DNA from: Streptomyces filamentosus | GTDB taxonomy: Bacteria; Actinomycetota; Actinomycetes; Streptomycetales; Streptomycetaceae | Assembly (NCBI RefSeq): GCF_014654895.1 | Contig: NZ_BNBE01000001.1 | Coordinates: 3,928,501 to 3,992,500, forward strand | DNA length: 64,000 bases | Direction of reading: 5' to 3' | Shown: positions 17,005-25,079 of the stretch, in pieces | How positions within the stretch are numbered: position 1 is the first letter of the stretch | Layout of the letters: each line of letters begins with the position of its first letter | Translations under genes and position numbers: made by a program | Notes under the pieces: model-generated | The model's database searches: none | The model's input: only the letters and a program-made list of their open reading frames with translations | Told to the model about the DNA's origin: nothing

Positions 17005-18768
17005 CTAGCGCTTCTCGTACGGGCTCGGCACCGGGAAGTACGCCTCCAGGAACGGGGTGATGAGGTCCTTCTGCCCGCCCGCGTCCTGCTCCGTCGAGAC
17101 CGTGTCGTTGACGCAGAAGACCGCCCGGTCGCGCTGGGCGAGGAGCCGGCCGAGCCGGGTCTCCGTCCACGGGTGGGTGAGGTCCAGGTACGCGTACGGC
17201 AGGTCGGTCGACGGGACCGCGCGGCCCGTGTGGAAGGCGTAGTAGTGGTGCAGCGACGAGGCGATGGAGATGTCGTCCACGCTGCGGAAGCGGTTCCGCT
17301 CGGTGCGGCGGTACTCGGCGGCGAACTCCCGTTCGATCTCCTCCAGCACGCTGCGCCGCAGCGGGTGCGGCATGTGCTTCATCTTCTGCACCAGGACCGC
17401 GCCGTACCGCTCCTCGATCAGCCGGCGGTTGTTCTTCCCGGCGGCGGCCACCGGCGGGTCGTCGAGGCTCCGCTCGCCGAGCGGCACCAGCGCGGGGGAG
17501 GGGAAGAACTTGGTGAGCCCGCTGGCGTGGAAGAAGTCCCCGGGGGTGACCTCCCGGCTCAGCATCACGTCGTCGTTGAGGTAGAGGAAGTGCTCGGCCA
17601 GCCCGTCGATGTGGTGCAGCTGCGACTCGATGGCGTGCGAGTTGAAGGTCGGCAGCACCTCGGGGGAGCGGAAGATCTCCTTGTGCGAGACGACCCGGAG
17701 CCCGGGGACGGTGGTGTCCAGCCAGGCGGGCGTCTGGTCGTCGGTCACGAGGAAGACGTTCCGCACCCAGGGCGCGTAGAGGTGCAGCGAGCGCAGCGAG
17801 TAGCGCAGCTCGTCGCGGCTCAGGTAGCGGGCGGCGTTGGCCGCCTCCGCGTGGTACGCCTCGCCGGCGTACTCCGCGCGCCGCCGCAGCCAGGCCGGGT
17901 CGGAGCCGTCCACCCAGGTGTAGACGACGTCGACGGGGAAGGTGATCTGGTCGATGCGGACGACGGCCGTCTCGGCACGGGCCGGGACGAGCGGGGCCGG
18001 AGGATGCGGGCCGCCGCCCCTGGCCCCGGGCCGGACGTCCGTGAAGTCGGTGAAGCACGACTCCGGGGCCTCGACCGTCCGGCCCTGGCGGGGCAGCACG
18101 GAGGTGACCCGGCCGGGCCGGGGCGCGGCCAGCTCCCCGTCCTCCTCGCGCCAGAACTCCACGTCGCAGCCGTACGCCTCGCCCAGCTTGAGCTGGTGGG
18201 TGGGGTCGGCGCGGTACCAGGTCAGCCGCAGGACCGGGGCGCTGCGCAGCCGGTGCCAGGTCCCGGCGGCGAAACCGGGCTGGGAGCCCTGCACCACCGG
18301 GCCGTTCCCGCCGACCCGGGCCGCGTAGCCGGGCTCCCGCGCGCAGGCCTCGGCGAGGGCGGCGAGCACGGCGGCCCGGTTTTCCTCGCGCACGGCCACC
18401 GCGGAGGAGGTGTCCGACTTGCCGGGGACGCAGAAGTGCGGGACGCCGGCGGCGCGCAGCGCGCCGAGCACCGCCTCCAGATTGGCCCGGCGGGCCCGCA
18501 GCGGGGTGATCCCCTCGGTGACCAGCGCCACCTTGGGTTCCCGGCCGACGCTGATCACCGCGCGGTCCGGACCCGCGGTGAGCGCCGCGTACCGCCGGGC
18601 CAGCCGGTTGCGCCGGAGGCGTTCGGCCGCGGCCGTCCCGCTGGCGATGCGCAGCTTCACGCGGCGGCGCACATCGGCGTCGACCTGCGCGACGACGGCC
18701 CGGCGCACCCGGTCGGGAACGGCTCGGCGGTAGACCCCCAGCAGCCGGGGTGACTCGGGATTTCGCAC
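17005..18768 (-). CDS. Stealth-family sugar-phosphate transferase
   Basis: The 587-residue protein has all four Stealth regions in its C-terminal half: VDVVYTWVDGSDPAW (CR1), LSRDELRYSLRSLHLYAPWVRNVFLVTDDQTP and LYLNDDVM (CR2), KHMPHPLRRSVLEEI (CR3) and FLEAYFPVPSPYEKR (CR4). The N-terminal 270 residues match the region that precedes CR1 in the fusion protein (YGCDVEFWREEDGE), so the two share a longer architecture. The GTG start at 18768 has GAGGAG about 9 bases upstream. It probably transfers hexose-1-phosphate to build a glycosyl-phosphate polymer in the cytoplasm. It is divergent from galE. Confidence 0.92.
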   Translation of the reverse strand: MRNPESPRLLGVYRRAVPDRVRRAVVAQVDADVRRRVKLRIASGTAAAERLRRNRLARRYAALTAGPDRAVISVGREPKVALVTEGITPLRARRANLEAVLGALRAAGVPHFCVPGKSDTSSAVAVREENRAAVLAALAEACAREPGYAARVGGNGPVVQGSQPGFAAGTWHRLRSAPVLRLTWYRADPTHQLKLGEAYGCDVEFWREEDGELAAPRPGRVTSVLPRQGRTVEAPESCFTDFTDVRPGARGGGPHPPAPLVPARAETAVVRIDQITFPVDVVYTWVDGSDPAWLRRRAEYAGEAYHAEAANAARYLSRDELRYSLRSLHLYAPWVRNVFLVTDDQTPAWLDTTVPGLRVVSHKEIFRSPEVLPTFNSHAIESQLHHIDGLAEHFLYLNDDVMLSREVTPGDFFHASGLTKFFPSPALVPLGERSLDDPPVAAAGKNNRRLIEERYGAVLVQKMKHMPHPLRRSVLEEIEREFAAEYRRTERNRFRSVDDISIASSLHHYYAFHTGRAVPSTDLPYAYLDLTHPWTETRLGRLLAQRDRAVFCVNDTVSTEQDAGGQKDLITPFLEAYFPVPSPYEKR

Positions 18769-18843
18769 TGCTGTTTACTCCTCGAACACGTGCATATGCG
18801 GAGAGTGAGCACCCTCAGTATGCCGCCTCCGGAGACCACCCCC

Positions 18844-18872
18844 GGGGCGCGCGAGCACTGCTCGCGCGCCCC
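18844..18872. other. Perfect inverted repeat upstream of galE
   Basis: GGGGCGCGCGAG (18844-18855) and CTCGCGCGCCCC (18861-18872) form a 12-bp stem around CACTG in the 245-base divergent gap between the Stealth gene and galE. It could be a regulator site, a cruciform or an RNA hairpin in either leader; which cannot be decided by eye. Confidence 0.45.
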
Positions 18873-19013
18873 CTGGGAGCGGGGCGCGGGGGAGCGCGGG
18901 GAGGACCGGCCGCCGGCGTCGGGGCGCTCCGACGGGCAGCAGGTACGGTGGGGACGGCGGCGCCCGGAGACGGGCGCCGCGCAGGCTCAGCGACAGAGGG
19001 ATGTGGGGAGAGC

Positions 19014-20000
19014 ATGACGTACCTGATCACCGGCGGTGCCGGTTACATCGGCGCGCACGTGGTCCGGGCCATGACGGCCGCGGGCGAGAAGGTCGTCGTC
19101 CTCGACGACCTGTCGACCGGGTACGCCCACCGGCTCCCCGAGGGCGTGCCGCTGGTCGTCGGCTCCACCCTCGACCGCGAACTGCTCGACCGGACGCTCG
19201 CCGAGCACGCCGTCACCGGCGTCGTCCACCTCGCCGCGAAGAAGCAGGTCGGCGAGTCCGTCGAACTCCCGCTGCACTACTACCGCGAGAACGTCGTCGG
19301 CCTCACCGTCCTCCTGGAGGCGGTCGCCGCCGCCGGCGTGCGCAACTTCCTCTTCTCCTCCTCCGCCGCCGTCTACGGCATGCCGGACGTCGACCTCGTC
19401 ACCGAGGAGACCCCCTGCGCGCCGCTCAGCCCGTACGGCGAGACCAAGCTCGTCGGCGAGTGGCTGGTCCGCGCCGCCGGCCGGGCCCACGGCATTTCCA
19501 CCGCCTGCCTGCGCTACTTCAACGTGGCCGGCGCGGCCACCCCCGAGCTCGCCGACACCGGCGTCTTCAACCTCGTCCCGATGGTCTTCGAGCGGCTCGA
19601 CGCCGGCGAGGCCCCCCGGATCTTCGGCGACGACTACGCCACCCCCGACGGCACCTGCATCCGCGACTACATCCACGTCGAGGACCTCGCCGACGCCCAC
19701 CTCGTCGCCGCCCGCAAGCTCGCCGAGTGGGCCGCGGCCGGCGAGCCGCGCGACCTCACCGTCAACATCGGCCGCGGCGAGGGCGTCTCCGTCACCGAGA
19801 TGGTCGCGCTGATCAACGAGATCACCGGGCACACCACCGAGCCCCTCGTCACCCCGCGCCGCCCCGGCGACCCGGCCCGCGTCGTCGCCGCCGCCGACCG
19901 CATCGCCGCCGAACTCGGCTGGAAGGCCCGGCACGACGTCCGCGAGATGATCGAGTCCGCCTGGGCGGGCTGGACCGCCCGCCGCGGCGCGACCGTCTGA
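19014..20000 (+). CDS. galE: UDP-glucose 4-epimerase
   Basis: A short-chain extended dehydrogenase of 328 residues with NAD-binding GGAGYIG at the N-terminus, FSSSAAVYG and the catalytic SPYGETK (YxxxK). It interconverts UDP-glucose and UDP-galactose (some members also UDP-GlcNAc/GalNAc). The ATG at 19014 follows GGGGAGAGC. The neighbouring Stealth and GtrA genes make donor supply for a galactose-containing wall polymer the likely role, rather than galactose catabolism, since no galT or galK is here. Confidence 0.95.
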   Translation: MTYLITGGAGYIGAHVVRAMTAAGEKVVVLDDLSTGYAHRLPEGVPLVVGSTLDRELLDRTLAEHAVTGVVHLAAKKQVGESVELPLHYYRENVVGLTVLLEAVAAAGVRNFLFSSSAAVYGMPDVDLVTEETPCAPLSPYGETKLVGEWLVRAAGRAHGISTACLRYFNVAGAATPELADTGVFNLVPMVFERLDAGEAPRIFGDDYATPDGTCIRDYIHVEDLADAHLVAARKLAEWAAAGEPRDLTVNIGRGEGVSVTEMVALINEITGHTTEPLVTPRRPGDPARVVAAADRIAAELGWKARHDVREMIESAWAGWTARRGATV

Positions 20001-20011
20001 GCCCCTTTCCC

Positions 20012-20054
20012 CGAACGGCCCCCGCGCACCCCGTCCGTGCGCGGGGGCCGTTCG
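20012..20054 (+). terminator. Strong terminator after galE
   Basis: A perfect 18-bp stem (20012-20029 with 20037-20054) with a 7-base loop starts 12 bases after the galE stop. gtrA downstream therefore needs its own promoter or read-through. Confidence 0.88.
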
Positions 20055-20113
20055 CCGTGCGGGCGTCGCCCCCGCGGCACGTCCCGTTCACCTCGCGGCG
20101 ATCTGATGGGCCC

Positions 20114-20536
20114 ATGCGAGACCAGCTCGGCCAGATCATCCGCTTCGGCGTGGTGGGCGGGATCAACACCGGCACCTTCTTCGGCTGCTACCTGCTGCTC
20201 CACCCCTGGATGCCGTACTTCGCCGCGTACACCCTCGCCTTCCTGCTCAGCATGGTCGGCTCCTTCTTCCTCAACACGTACTTCACCTACCGCACCCGCC
20301 CCACCTGGAAGAAGTTCGCCCTCTTCCCGCTCACCAACGTCACCAACTACCTCGTGCAGAGCGCCGGCCTCTACGCCCTCGTCACCTGGGCCGGCACGGA
20401 CGACCGGATCGCGCCGCTCGTCGCCGCCGTCGTCGCCATCCCCTTCACGTACCTGATCTCCCGCCGCATCCTCGTCAGCCGGGACCCCGGTCCGCAGGAC
20501 GAAACGGAGGAGCGGCAGCCGTCCCGGCTCGCGTAG
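20114..20536 (+). CDS. GtrA-family membrane protein
   Basis: The 140-residue protein has four hydrophobic segments and the GtrA signature IIRFGVVGGINTGTFFGCYLLL near the N-terminus plus FFLNTYFTYR. GtrA proteins are thought to flip undecaprenyl-phosphate-linked monosaccharides across the membrane. Next to galE and the Stealth genes it would supply lipid-linked sugar outside the cell for decorating or building a wall polymer. The ATG at 20114 has no clear ribosome-binding site, so translation may be from a leaderless or weakly bound start. The tail (DPGPQDETEERQPSRLA) is polar and cytoplasmic. Confidence 0.88.
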   Translation: MRDQLGQIIRFGVVGGINTGTFFGCYLLLHPWMPYFAAYTLAFLLSMVGSFFLNTYFTYRTRPTWKKFALFPLTNVTNYLVQSAGLYALVTWAGTDDRIAPLVAAVVAIPFTYLISRRILVSRDPGPQDETEERQPSRLA

Positions 20537-20597
20537 ATTGCCCCTCGCGACCGTGCCGGGAGCGCACGGCGCCAGAACAGCGAGTGAGGACGGCGCA

Positions 20598-21899
20598 GTG
20601 GCGACGGAGATGGCGACGGTGCAGCAGGACACGAACCGACAGGACGCGACTGCGCAGACCCCGCCGGCCCCGACCCCGCCTCCGGCGTCCGCGACTCCGG
20701 CGTCCTCGGCTTCGGAGTCCGTGCCCTCGGCGTCCTCGGCTTCGGGGTCCCCGGCCGGGGTGCCCGCCGTCGCGGCGTCCGTGGCCCGGCCGTTCGTCAC
20801 CGAGGCGCGCCGGATCGTCGTCAAGGTCGGCTCCTCGTCCCTCACCACCGCCGCCGGCGGCCTCGACGCCGACCGGGTCGACGCCCTCGTCGACGTCCTC
20901 GCCAAGGTCCGCAGCGGCGGCGAGAAGGAGATCGTCCTGGTCTCCTCCGGCGCCATCGCCGCCGGCCTCGCCCCGCTCGGCCTCACCCGGCGGCCCAAGG
21001 ACCTGGCCCGCCAGCAGGCCGCCGCCAGCGTCGGCCAGGGCCTCCTCGTCGCCCGCTACACCGCCTCCTTCGCCCGCTACGGCGTCCGCGTCGGCCAGGT
21101 GCTGCTCACCACCGACGACACCAGCCGCCGCGCCCACTACCGCAACGCCTACCGCACCCTCGACCAGCTCCTCGCCATGGGCGCGCTGCCGGTCGTCAAC
21201 GAGAACGACACCGTCGCCACCGACGAGATCCGCTTCGGCGACAACGACCGGCTCGCCGCCCTCGTCGCCCACCTCGTCCGCGCCGACCTCCTCGTCCTCC
21301 TCTCGGACGTCGACGGCCTCTACGACGGCGACCCGGCCAAGCCCGGCACCTCCCGGATCGCCGAGGTCGGCGGTCCGCAGGACATCGCCCACGTCGAGAT
21401 CGGCTCCGCCGGCAAGGCGGGCGTCGGCACCGGCGGCATGGTCACCAAGGTCGAGGCCGCCCGGATCGCCGCCGCCGCCGGCATCCCCGTCGTCCTCACC
21501 TCCGCCAGCCGCGCCGCCGACGCCCTCGCCGGCCGCGACACCGGCACGTACTTCCAGCGCACCGGCCGCCGCTCCGCCGACCGCCTCCTCTGGCTCGCCC
21601 ACGCCTCCACCCCGCAGGGCTCCCTCGCCCTCGACGAAGGGGCCGTGCGGGCCGTGACCGAGGGCAAGAAGTCGCTGCTCGCCGCCGGCGTCACCGGAGT
21701 CGAGGGCGACTTCGTCGCGGGCGACCCCGTCGAACTCCGCGACTCCACGGGCCGCGCCGTCGCCCGGGGCCTCGTCAACTTCGACGCCAAGGAGCTCCCC
21801 CGGATGCTGGGCCGCTCCACCCCCGCCCTCGCCCGTGAACTCGGCCCCGAGTACGAGCGGGAGGTCGTCCACCGCGACGACCTCGTCGTCCTGGGCTGA
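20598..21899 (+). CDS. proB: Glutamate 5-kinase
   Basis: First step of proline synthesis: ATP-dependent phosphorylation of glutamate. The kinase domain opens at about residue 67 (ARRIVVKVGSSSLTT) and contains VSSGAIAAGL, NENDTVATDEIRFGDND and GTGGMVTK; a PUA domain ends the protein (DPVELRDSTGRAVARGLVNF). From the GTG at 20598 (AGCGAGTGAGGACGGC upstream) there are ~65 extra N-terminal residues rich in Ala, Pro, Ser and Thr in imperfect repeats, not expected in this family. A later GTG near 20781 would remove most of them. proA follows after one intervening gene. Confidence 0.94.
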   Translation: MATEMATVQQDTNRQDATAQTPPAPTPPPASATPASSASESVPSASSASGSPAGVPAVAASVARPFVTEARRIVVKVGSSSLTTAAGGLDADRVDALVDVLAKVRSGGEKEIVLVSSGAIAAGLAPLGLTRRPKDLARQQAAASVGQGLLVARYTASFARYGVRVGQVLLTTDDTSRRAHYRNAYRTLDQLLAMGALPVVNENDTVATDEIRFGDNDRLAALVAHLVRADLLVLLSDVDGLYDGDPAKPGTSRIAEVGGPQDIAHVEIGSAGKAGVGTGGMVTKVEAARIAAAAGIPVVLTSASRAADALAGRDTGTYFQRTGRRSADRLLWLAHASTPQGSLALDEGAVRAVTEGKKSLLAAGVTGVEGDFVAGDPVELRDSTGRAVARGLVNFDAKELPRMLGRSTPALARELGPEYEREVVHRDDLVVLG

Positions 21900-22102
21900 C
21901 CCCCGGCCCGGGGCCTGGAAATGGCGGGAAACCCGTGCGGAAGCCCTTGCGAAACGGCCGCCGAAACGGCTGAAACTCCTGCCATCCGGAAGGGACCTTT
22001 ACCAAAACCGCCCCAAGCGACGGCTCGGACTGGTCAACTTTGTCCCGGGGGTAACGAGCAAAGCGGCGTACAGCACCACACGCATCACACAGGAGGCCGC
22101 CG

Positions 22103-22609
22103 GTGAGACGAGCGCGCCCGGGGGCACCGCCCCGAGGGACGGCCGAACGCGCCCTGACGAGTGTCGAGGCCGGAGCCGACTTCGACGCGGCACGGGACAG
22201 GGCCACGGAAGGCAGGAGCACAGCAGCCGAGACGGGCACACGGGACACGGGCACGGGGGAACGCCCGCTGTCCAAGCTGTGGCACGTCACCCTCAGCGTG
22301 TCCGGCGTCGAGTCGCCGCTGAAGGAGGTCCGGCGCGGGCTCGAACAGCTCGCCCACGACCACCCCTTCCTGCTGACCAGCCGCTACGCCAACGACCATG
22401 CCGAGATCCGGTACTGGGAAGAGGCCCGCGACCTGCACGACGCGGCCGCCGTCGCCCTCCGGCTGTGGGGCGAGCACCGGCAGACCGCGAAGCTCCCGCC
22501 GTGGGAGATCGTCGGCCTGGAGGTCATCGACCGGGAGACCTACCACCAGCGGATCGCGGAGGGCTACGGCCCGCCGCCCGCCGCCCCGGTCGGAGTCCAC
22601 CCCTACTGA
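22103..22609 (+). CDS. Conserved small actinobacterial protein of unknown function
   Basis: The 168-residue frame starts at GTG 22103, 6 bases after a perfect AGGAGG (22091-22096). The first ~54 residues are low-complexity and look unconserved; the compact core starts at LSKLWHVTLSVSGVESPLKEVRRGLEQLAHDHPFLL and ends HQRIAEGYGPPPAAPVGVHPY. A CTG at 22268 with GGGGGA just upstream could be an alternative start for the core alone. No catalytic motif was recognised; the pattern of alternating strands and helices suggests a small ferredoxin-like fold. It lies between proB and proA. Confidence 0.75.
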   Translation: MRRARPGAPPRGTAERALTSVEAGADFDAARDRATEGRSTAAETGTRDTGTGERPLSKLWHVTLSVSGVESPLKEVRRGLEQLAHDHPFLLTSRYANDHAEIRYWEEARDLHDAAAVALRLWGEHRQTAKLPPWEIVGLEVIDRETYHQRIAEGYGPPPAAPVGVHPY

Positions 22610-22740
22610 CCGGCCGGTGGCCCGGGTCCTGACGGGCCGGGCCCCCGACGGTCCGTACGGTGGCACGGGCGCGTCTCGCACTGCGGGATGCGCCCGTCGT
22701 ACGTACGGGGTCGGCCCGCCCGTACCAGTACCCTGCGGGC

Positions 22741-24024
22741 ATGACCTCGCTCACGCCCCTCGACAACCTCACCCCGGTCACCCGGGCCGCCTACCGGGCC
22801 CGTGGCGCCGCCGCACAGATCGCGCCACTGCCGCGCGCGGCCAAGGACGAAGCCCTCCTCGCCGTCGCGGACGCCCTCGAAGTCCGCACCGCGGAGATCG
22901 TCGAGGCCAACGCCGAGGACATCGCCAAGGCCCGTGAGGCCGGCACCAGCGAGTCGATCATCGACCGGCTCACCCTCACCCCCGAGCGGATCCGCGCCAT
23001 CGCCGCCGACGTCCGTCACGTCGCCGCCCTGCCCGACCCGGTCGGCGAGGTCGTCCGGGGCTCCACCCTCCCCAACGGACTCGACCTCCGCCAGGTCCGC
23101 GTCCCCCTCGGCGTCGTCGGCATCATCTACGAGGCCCGCCCCAACGTCACCGTCGACGCCGCCGCCCTCTGCCTCAAGGCCGGCAACGCCGTCCTGCTCC
23201 GCGGCTCCTCCTCCGCGTACGCCTCCAACACCGCCCTCGTGACCGTCCTCCGCGACGCCGTCGGCGGCGCCGGACTGCCCGCCGACGCGATCCAGCTCGT
23301 CCCCGGCGAGTCCCGCGACTCCGTCCGCGAGCTGATGCGCGCCCGCGGCCTCGTCGACGTCCTCATCCCGCGCGGCGGCGCCTCCCTCATCCGCACGGTC
23401 GTCGAGGAGTCCACCGTCCCGGTCATCGAGACCGGCACCGGCAACTGCCACGTCTACGTCGACGCCACCGCCGACCTCGACATGGCCGTCGACATCCTGA
23501 TCAACTCCAAGGCCCAGCGGGTCAGCGTCTGCAACGCCGCCGAGACCCTCCTCGTCCACCAGGACGTCGCCGCCGCCTTCCTGCCCCGGGCCCTCGACGC
23601 CCTCGCCGAGGCCGGCGTCACCGTCCACGCCGACGAGCGGGTCCTCGCCCACGCCGAGGGCACCAAGGCCACCGTCGTCCCGGCCACCACCGAGGACTGG
23701 GAGACCGAGTACCTCTCCCACGACATCGCCGCCGCCGTCGTCGACTCCCTCGACAAGGCCGTCGAACACATCCGCATGTGGACCTCCGGCCACACCGAGG
23801 CCATCGTCACCACCTCGCAGGCCGCCGCCCGCCGCTTCACCCAACTGGTCGACTCCACCACGGTGGCCGTCAACGCCTCCACCCGCTTCACGGACGGCGG
23901 ACAGTTCGGCTTCGGCGCGGAGATCGGCATCTCCACCCAGAAGCTCCACGCCCGCGGCCCCATGGGCCTTCCGGAGCTCACCTCCACCAAGTACATCGTC
24001 ACCGGCGACGGCCACATCAGGTGA
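22741..24024 (+). CDS. proA: Gamma-glutamyl phosphate reductase
   Basis: Second step of proline synthesis, NADPH-dependent reduction of glutamyl-5-phosphate. The 427-residue protein has the aldehyde-dehydrogenase fold with family motifs VPLGVVGIIYEARPNVTVDAAALCLKAGN, LIPRGGASLI and the catalytic Cys in RVSVCNAAETLL, then HTEAIVTTS and the C-terminal GLPELTSTKYIV. The ATG at 22741 is chosen because it gives the usual length. The order proB - small gene - proA places both proline enzymes on one strand. Confidence 0.97.
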   Translation: MTSLTPLDNLTPVTRAAYRARGAAAQIAPLPRAAKDEALLAVADALEVRTAEIVEANAEDIAKAREAGTSESIIDRLTLTPERIRAIAADVRHVAALPDPVGEVVRGSTLPNGLDLRQVRVPLGVVGIIYEARPNVTVDAAALCLKAGNAVLLRGSSSAYASNTALVTVLRDAVGGAGLPADAIQLVPGESRDSVRELMRARGLVDVLIPRGGASLIRTVVEESTVPVIETGTGNCHVYVDATADLDMAVDILINSKAQRVSVCNAAETLLVHQDVAAAFLPRALDALAEAGVTVHADERVLAHAEGTKATVVPATTEDWETEYLSHDIAAAVVDSLDKAVEHIRMWTSGHTEAIVTTSQAAARRFTQLVDSTTVAVNASTRFTDGGQFGFGAEIGISTQKLHARGPMGLPELTSTKYIVTGDGHIR

Positions 24025-24112
24025 CACCACCCCGCACGCCCCCTTTCGGTACGGGTGGGGAGACTTCGCGCTCTCCCTGCCCAAAACCACGTCCCCGGTC
24101 TACTCTGAATCC

Positions 24113-24760
24113 GTGCCGGACGACGTAGGGGGCAGGCCGTCCCCGAACGGCTGGGAGCCCGACGACGAGCGCGGAGGCGCCGCCGAGGGCCGCTGGGACG
24201 TGGTCCTGGACGAGGACTTCGTCCGGGCCGCCACCCTCCACGAGCCGACGGCCGTAGAACGCCTCCTCGCCTCCGCCCAGGCCCGCGCCGAAGCGGAGTC
24301 GGCCCGCGCCCGCGCCCTCCGGGGCGCCGGCGACGAGGACCCCTACGACGAGGGCCGCGACCCCTTCGGCCTCACCTACGAGCCCGACGACATCGGGGAC
24401 GACGCCAGCCCCTACGGCCGCCACGGCGGCGCCCTGCGCCCCTACCGTGGCAGCGCCCGCTGGCACCGGCCCGTCGCCTGGCTCCTCGCCCTCGTCATGG
24501 GCATCGGCATGGTGGCCCTCGCCTTCACCGCCGTCTACCGCGGCGCCGCCGCCAACCGGCAGGACCAGGTCCCCCCGGCCTCCACCGGCGTCGACCAGAC
24601 CGACCCGGCCCCGCCCGCCGTCTCCCCGGCCCCCGGCCCCCCGGTACCGGTCCTCACCGGCACCCCCGCGACCGCCGCCGCCCAGCCGCCCGCCGCGGCC
24701 CACCCGGCCGGTCCCGCTCGGACGCCCCCACCGGCCCCCACGAGCCCCCGAACACCCTGA
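24113..24760 (+). CDS. Single-pass membrane protein, SCO2584-like
   Basis: Starting at GTG 24113, this 215-residue protein has a cytoplasmic N-terminus of ~120 residues, one membrane helix (WLLALVMGIGMVALAFTAVY, ~122-143), and a Pro/Ala-rich outer tail. Near residue 30 is VVLDEDFVRAATLHEPTAVERL, a motif repeated in the next gene. By gene order (after proA, before the related gene) it corresponds to S. coelicolor SCO2584, which I recall being reported as linked to spore-wall synthesis; that assignment is from memory. The extracellular tail has no recognised domain. Confidence 0.75.
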   Translation: MPDDVGGRPSPNGWEPDDERGGAAEGRWDVVLDEDFVRAATLHEPTAVERLLASAQARAEAESARARALRGAGDEDPYDEGRDPFGLTYEPDDIGDDASPYGRHGGALRPYRGSARWHRPVAWLLALVMGIGMVALAFTAVYRGAAANRQDQVPPASTGVDQTDPAPPAVSPAPGPPVPVLTGTPATAAAQPPAAAHPAGPARTPPPAPTSPRTP

Positions 24761-25079
24761 CCCCGAACACTCTGACCCCCGAACACCCTGCCCTCCTCGT
24801 CGCCCCGCCCTCCTCCGAATCGCCCGCCCCTCCCGGACCCCCGCCCCTCCTGGACGCCCCGCCCCCTCCCAGGGACGGCAGGTCCCCCGGACGGCGGTCT
24901 CCCACCCTGACGGCGGCCTCTCACCCGAACGGCGATCCCCCACCCGGACGGCGGTCTCCCGCCCCGGCGGCAGCGCCTCCGCTCCGGGCGGCGTCGCCTT
25001 CACCCCGACGGCGGAAAACTTCCGAACTTGTCGTGTACCTGGGCGTTTACCGAAGCCCCCGCCGACCTACCCTGAAGGT
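24761..25079 (+). other. 319-base gap carrying tandem repeats
   Basis: The gap between the two related membrane-protein genes starts with a CCGAACACCCTGACC-type repeat (24749-24792), runs through a C-rich stretch, and contains the 19-bp tandem array at 24875-24966. No gene or clear promoter was recognised, apart from the expected start region of the gene at 25080. Confidence 0.65.
24875..24966. repeat. 19-bp tandem repeat array
   Basis: Four consecutive 19-base units begin at 24891, 24910, 24929 and 24948 (consensus ACGGCGGTCTCCCACCCGG), preceded by a shortened copy at 24875-24890. Units differ at one to five positions. The array lies 114 bases upstream of the next start codon. Confidence 0.85.

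Noticed and set aside
21921..22106. A 61-codon frame ending in a GTGA overlap with the gene at 22103
   Set aside because: No ribosome-binding site, an unusual residue composition and no codon bias; the overlap is probably chance.
24749..24966. CRISPR-like array
   Set aside because: The repeats are directly adjacent without spacers, diverged, and no cas genes are present.
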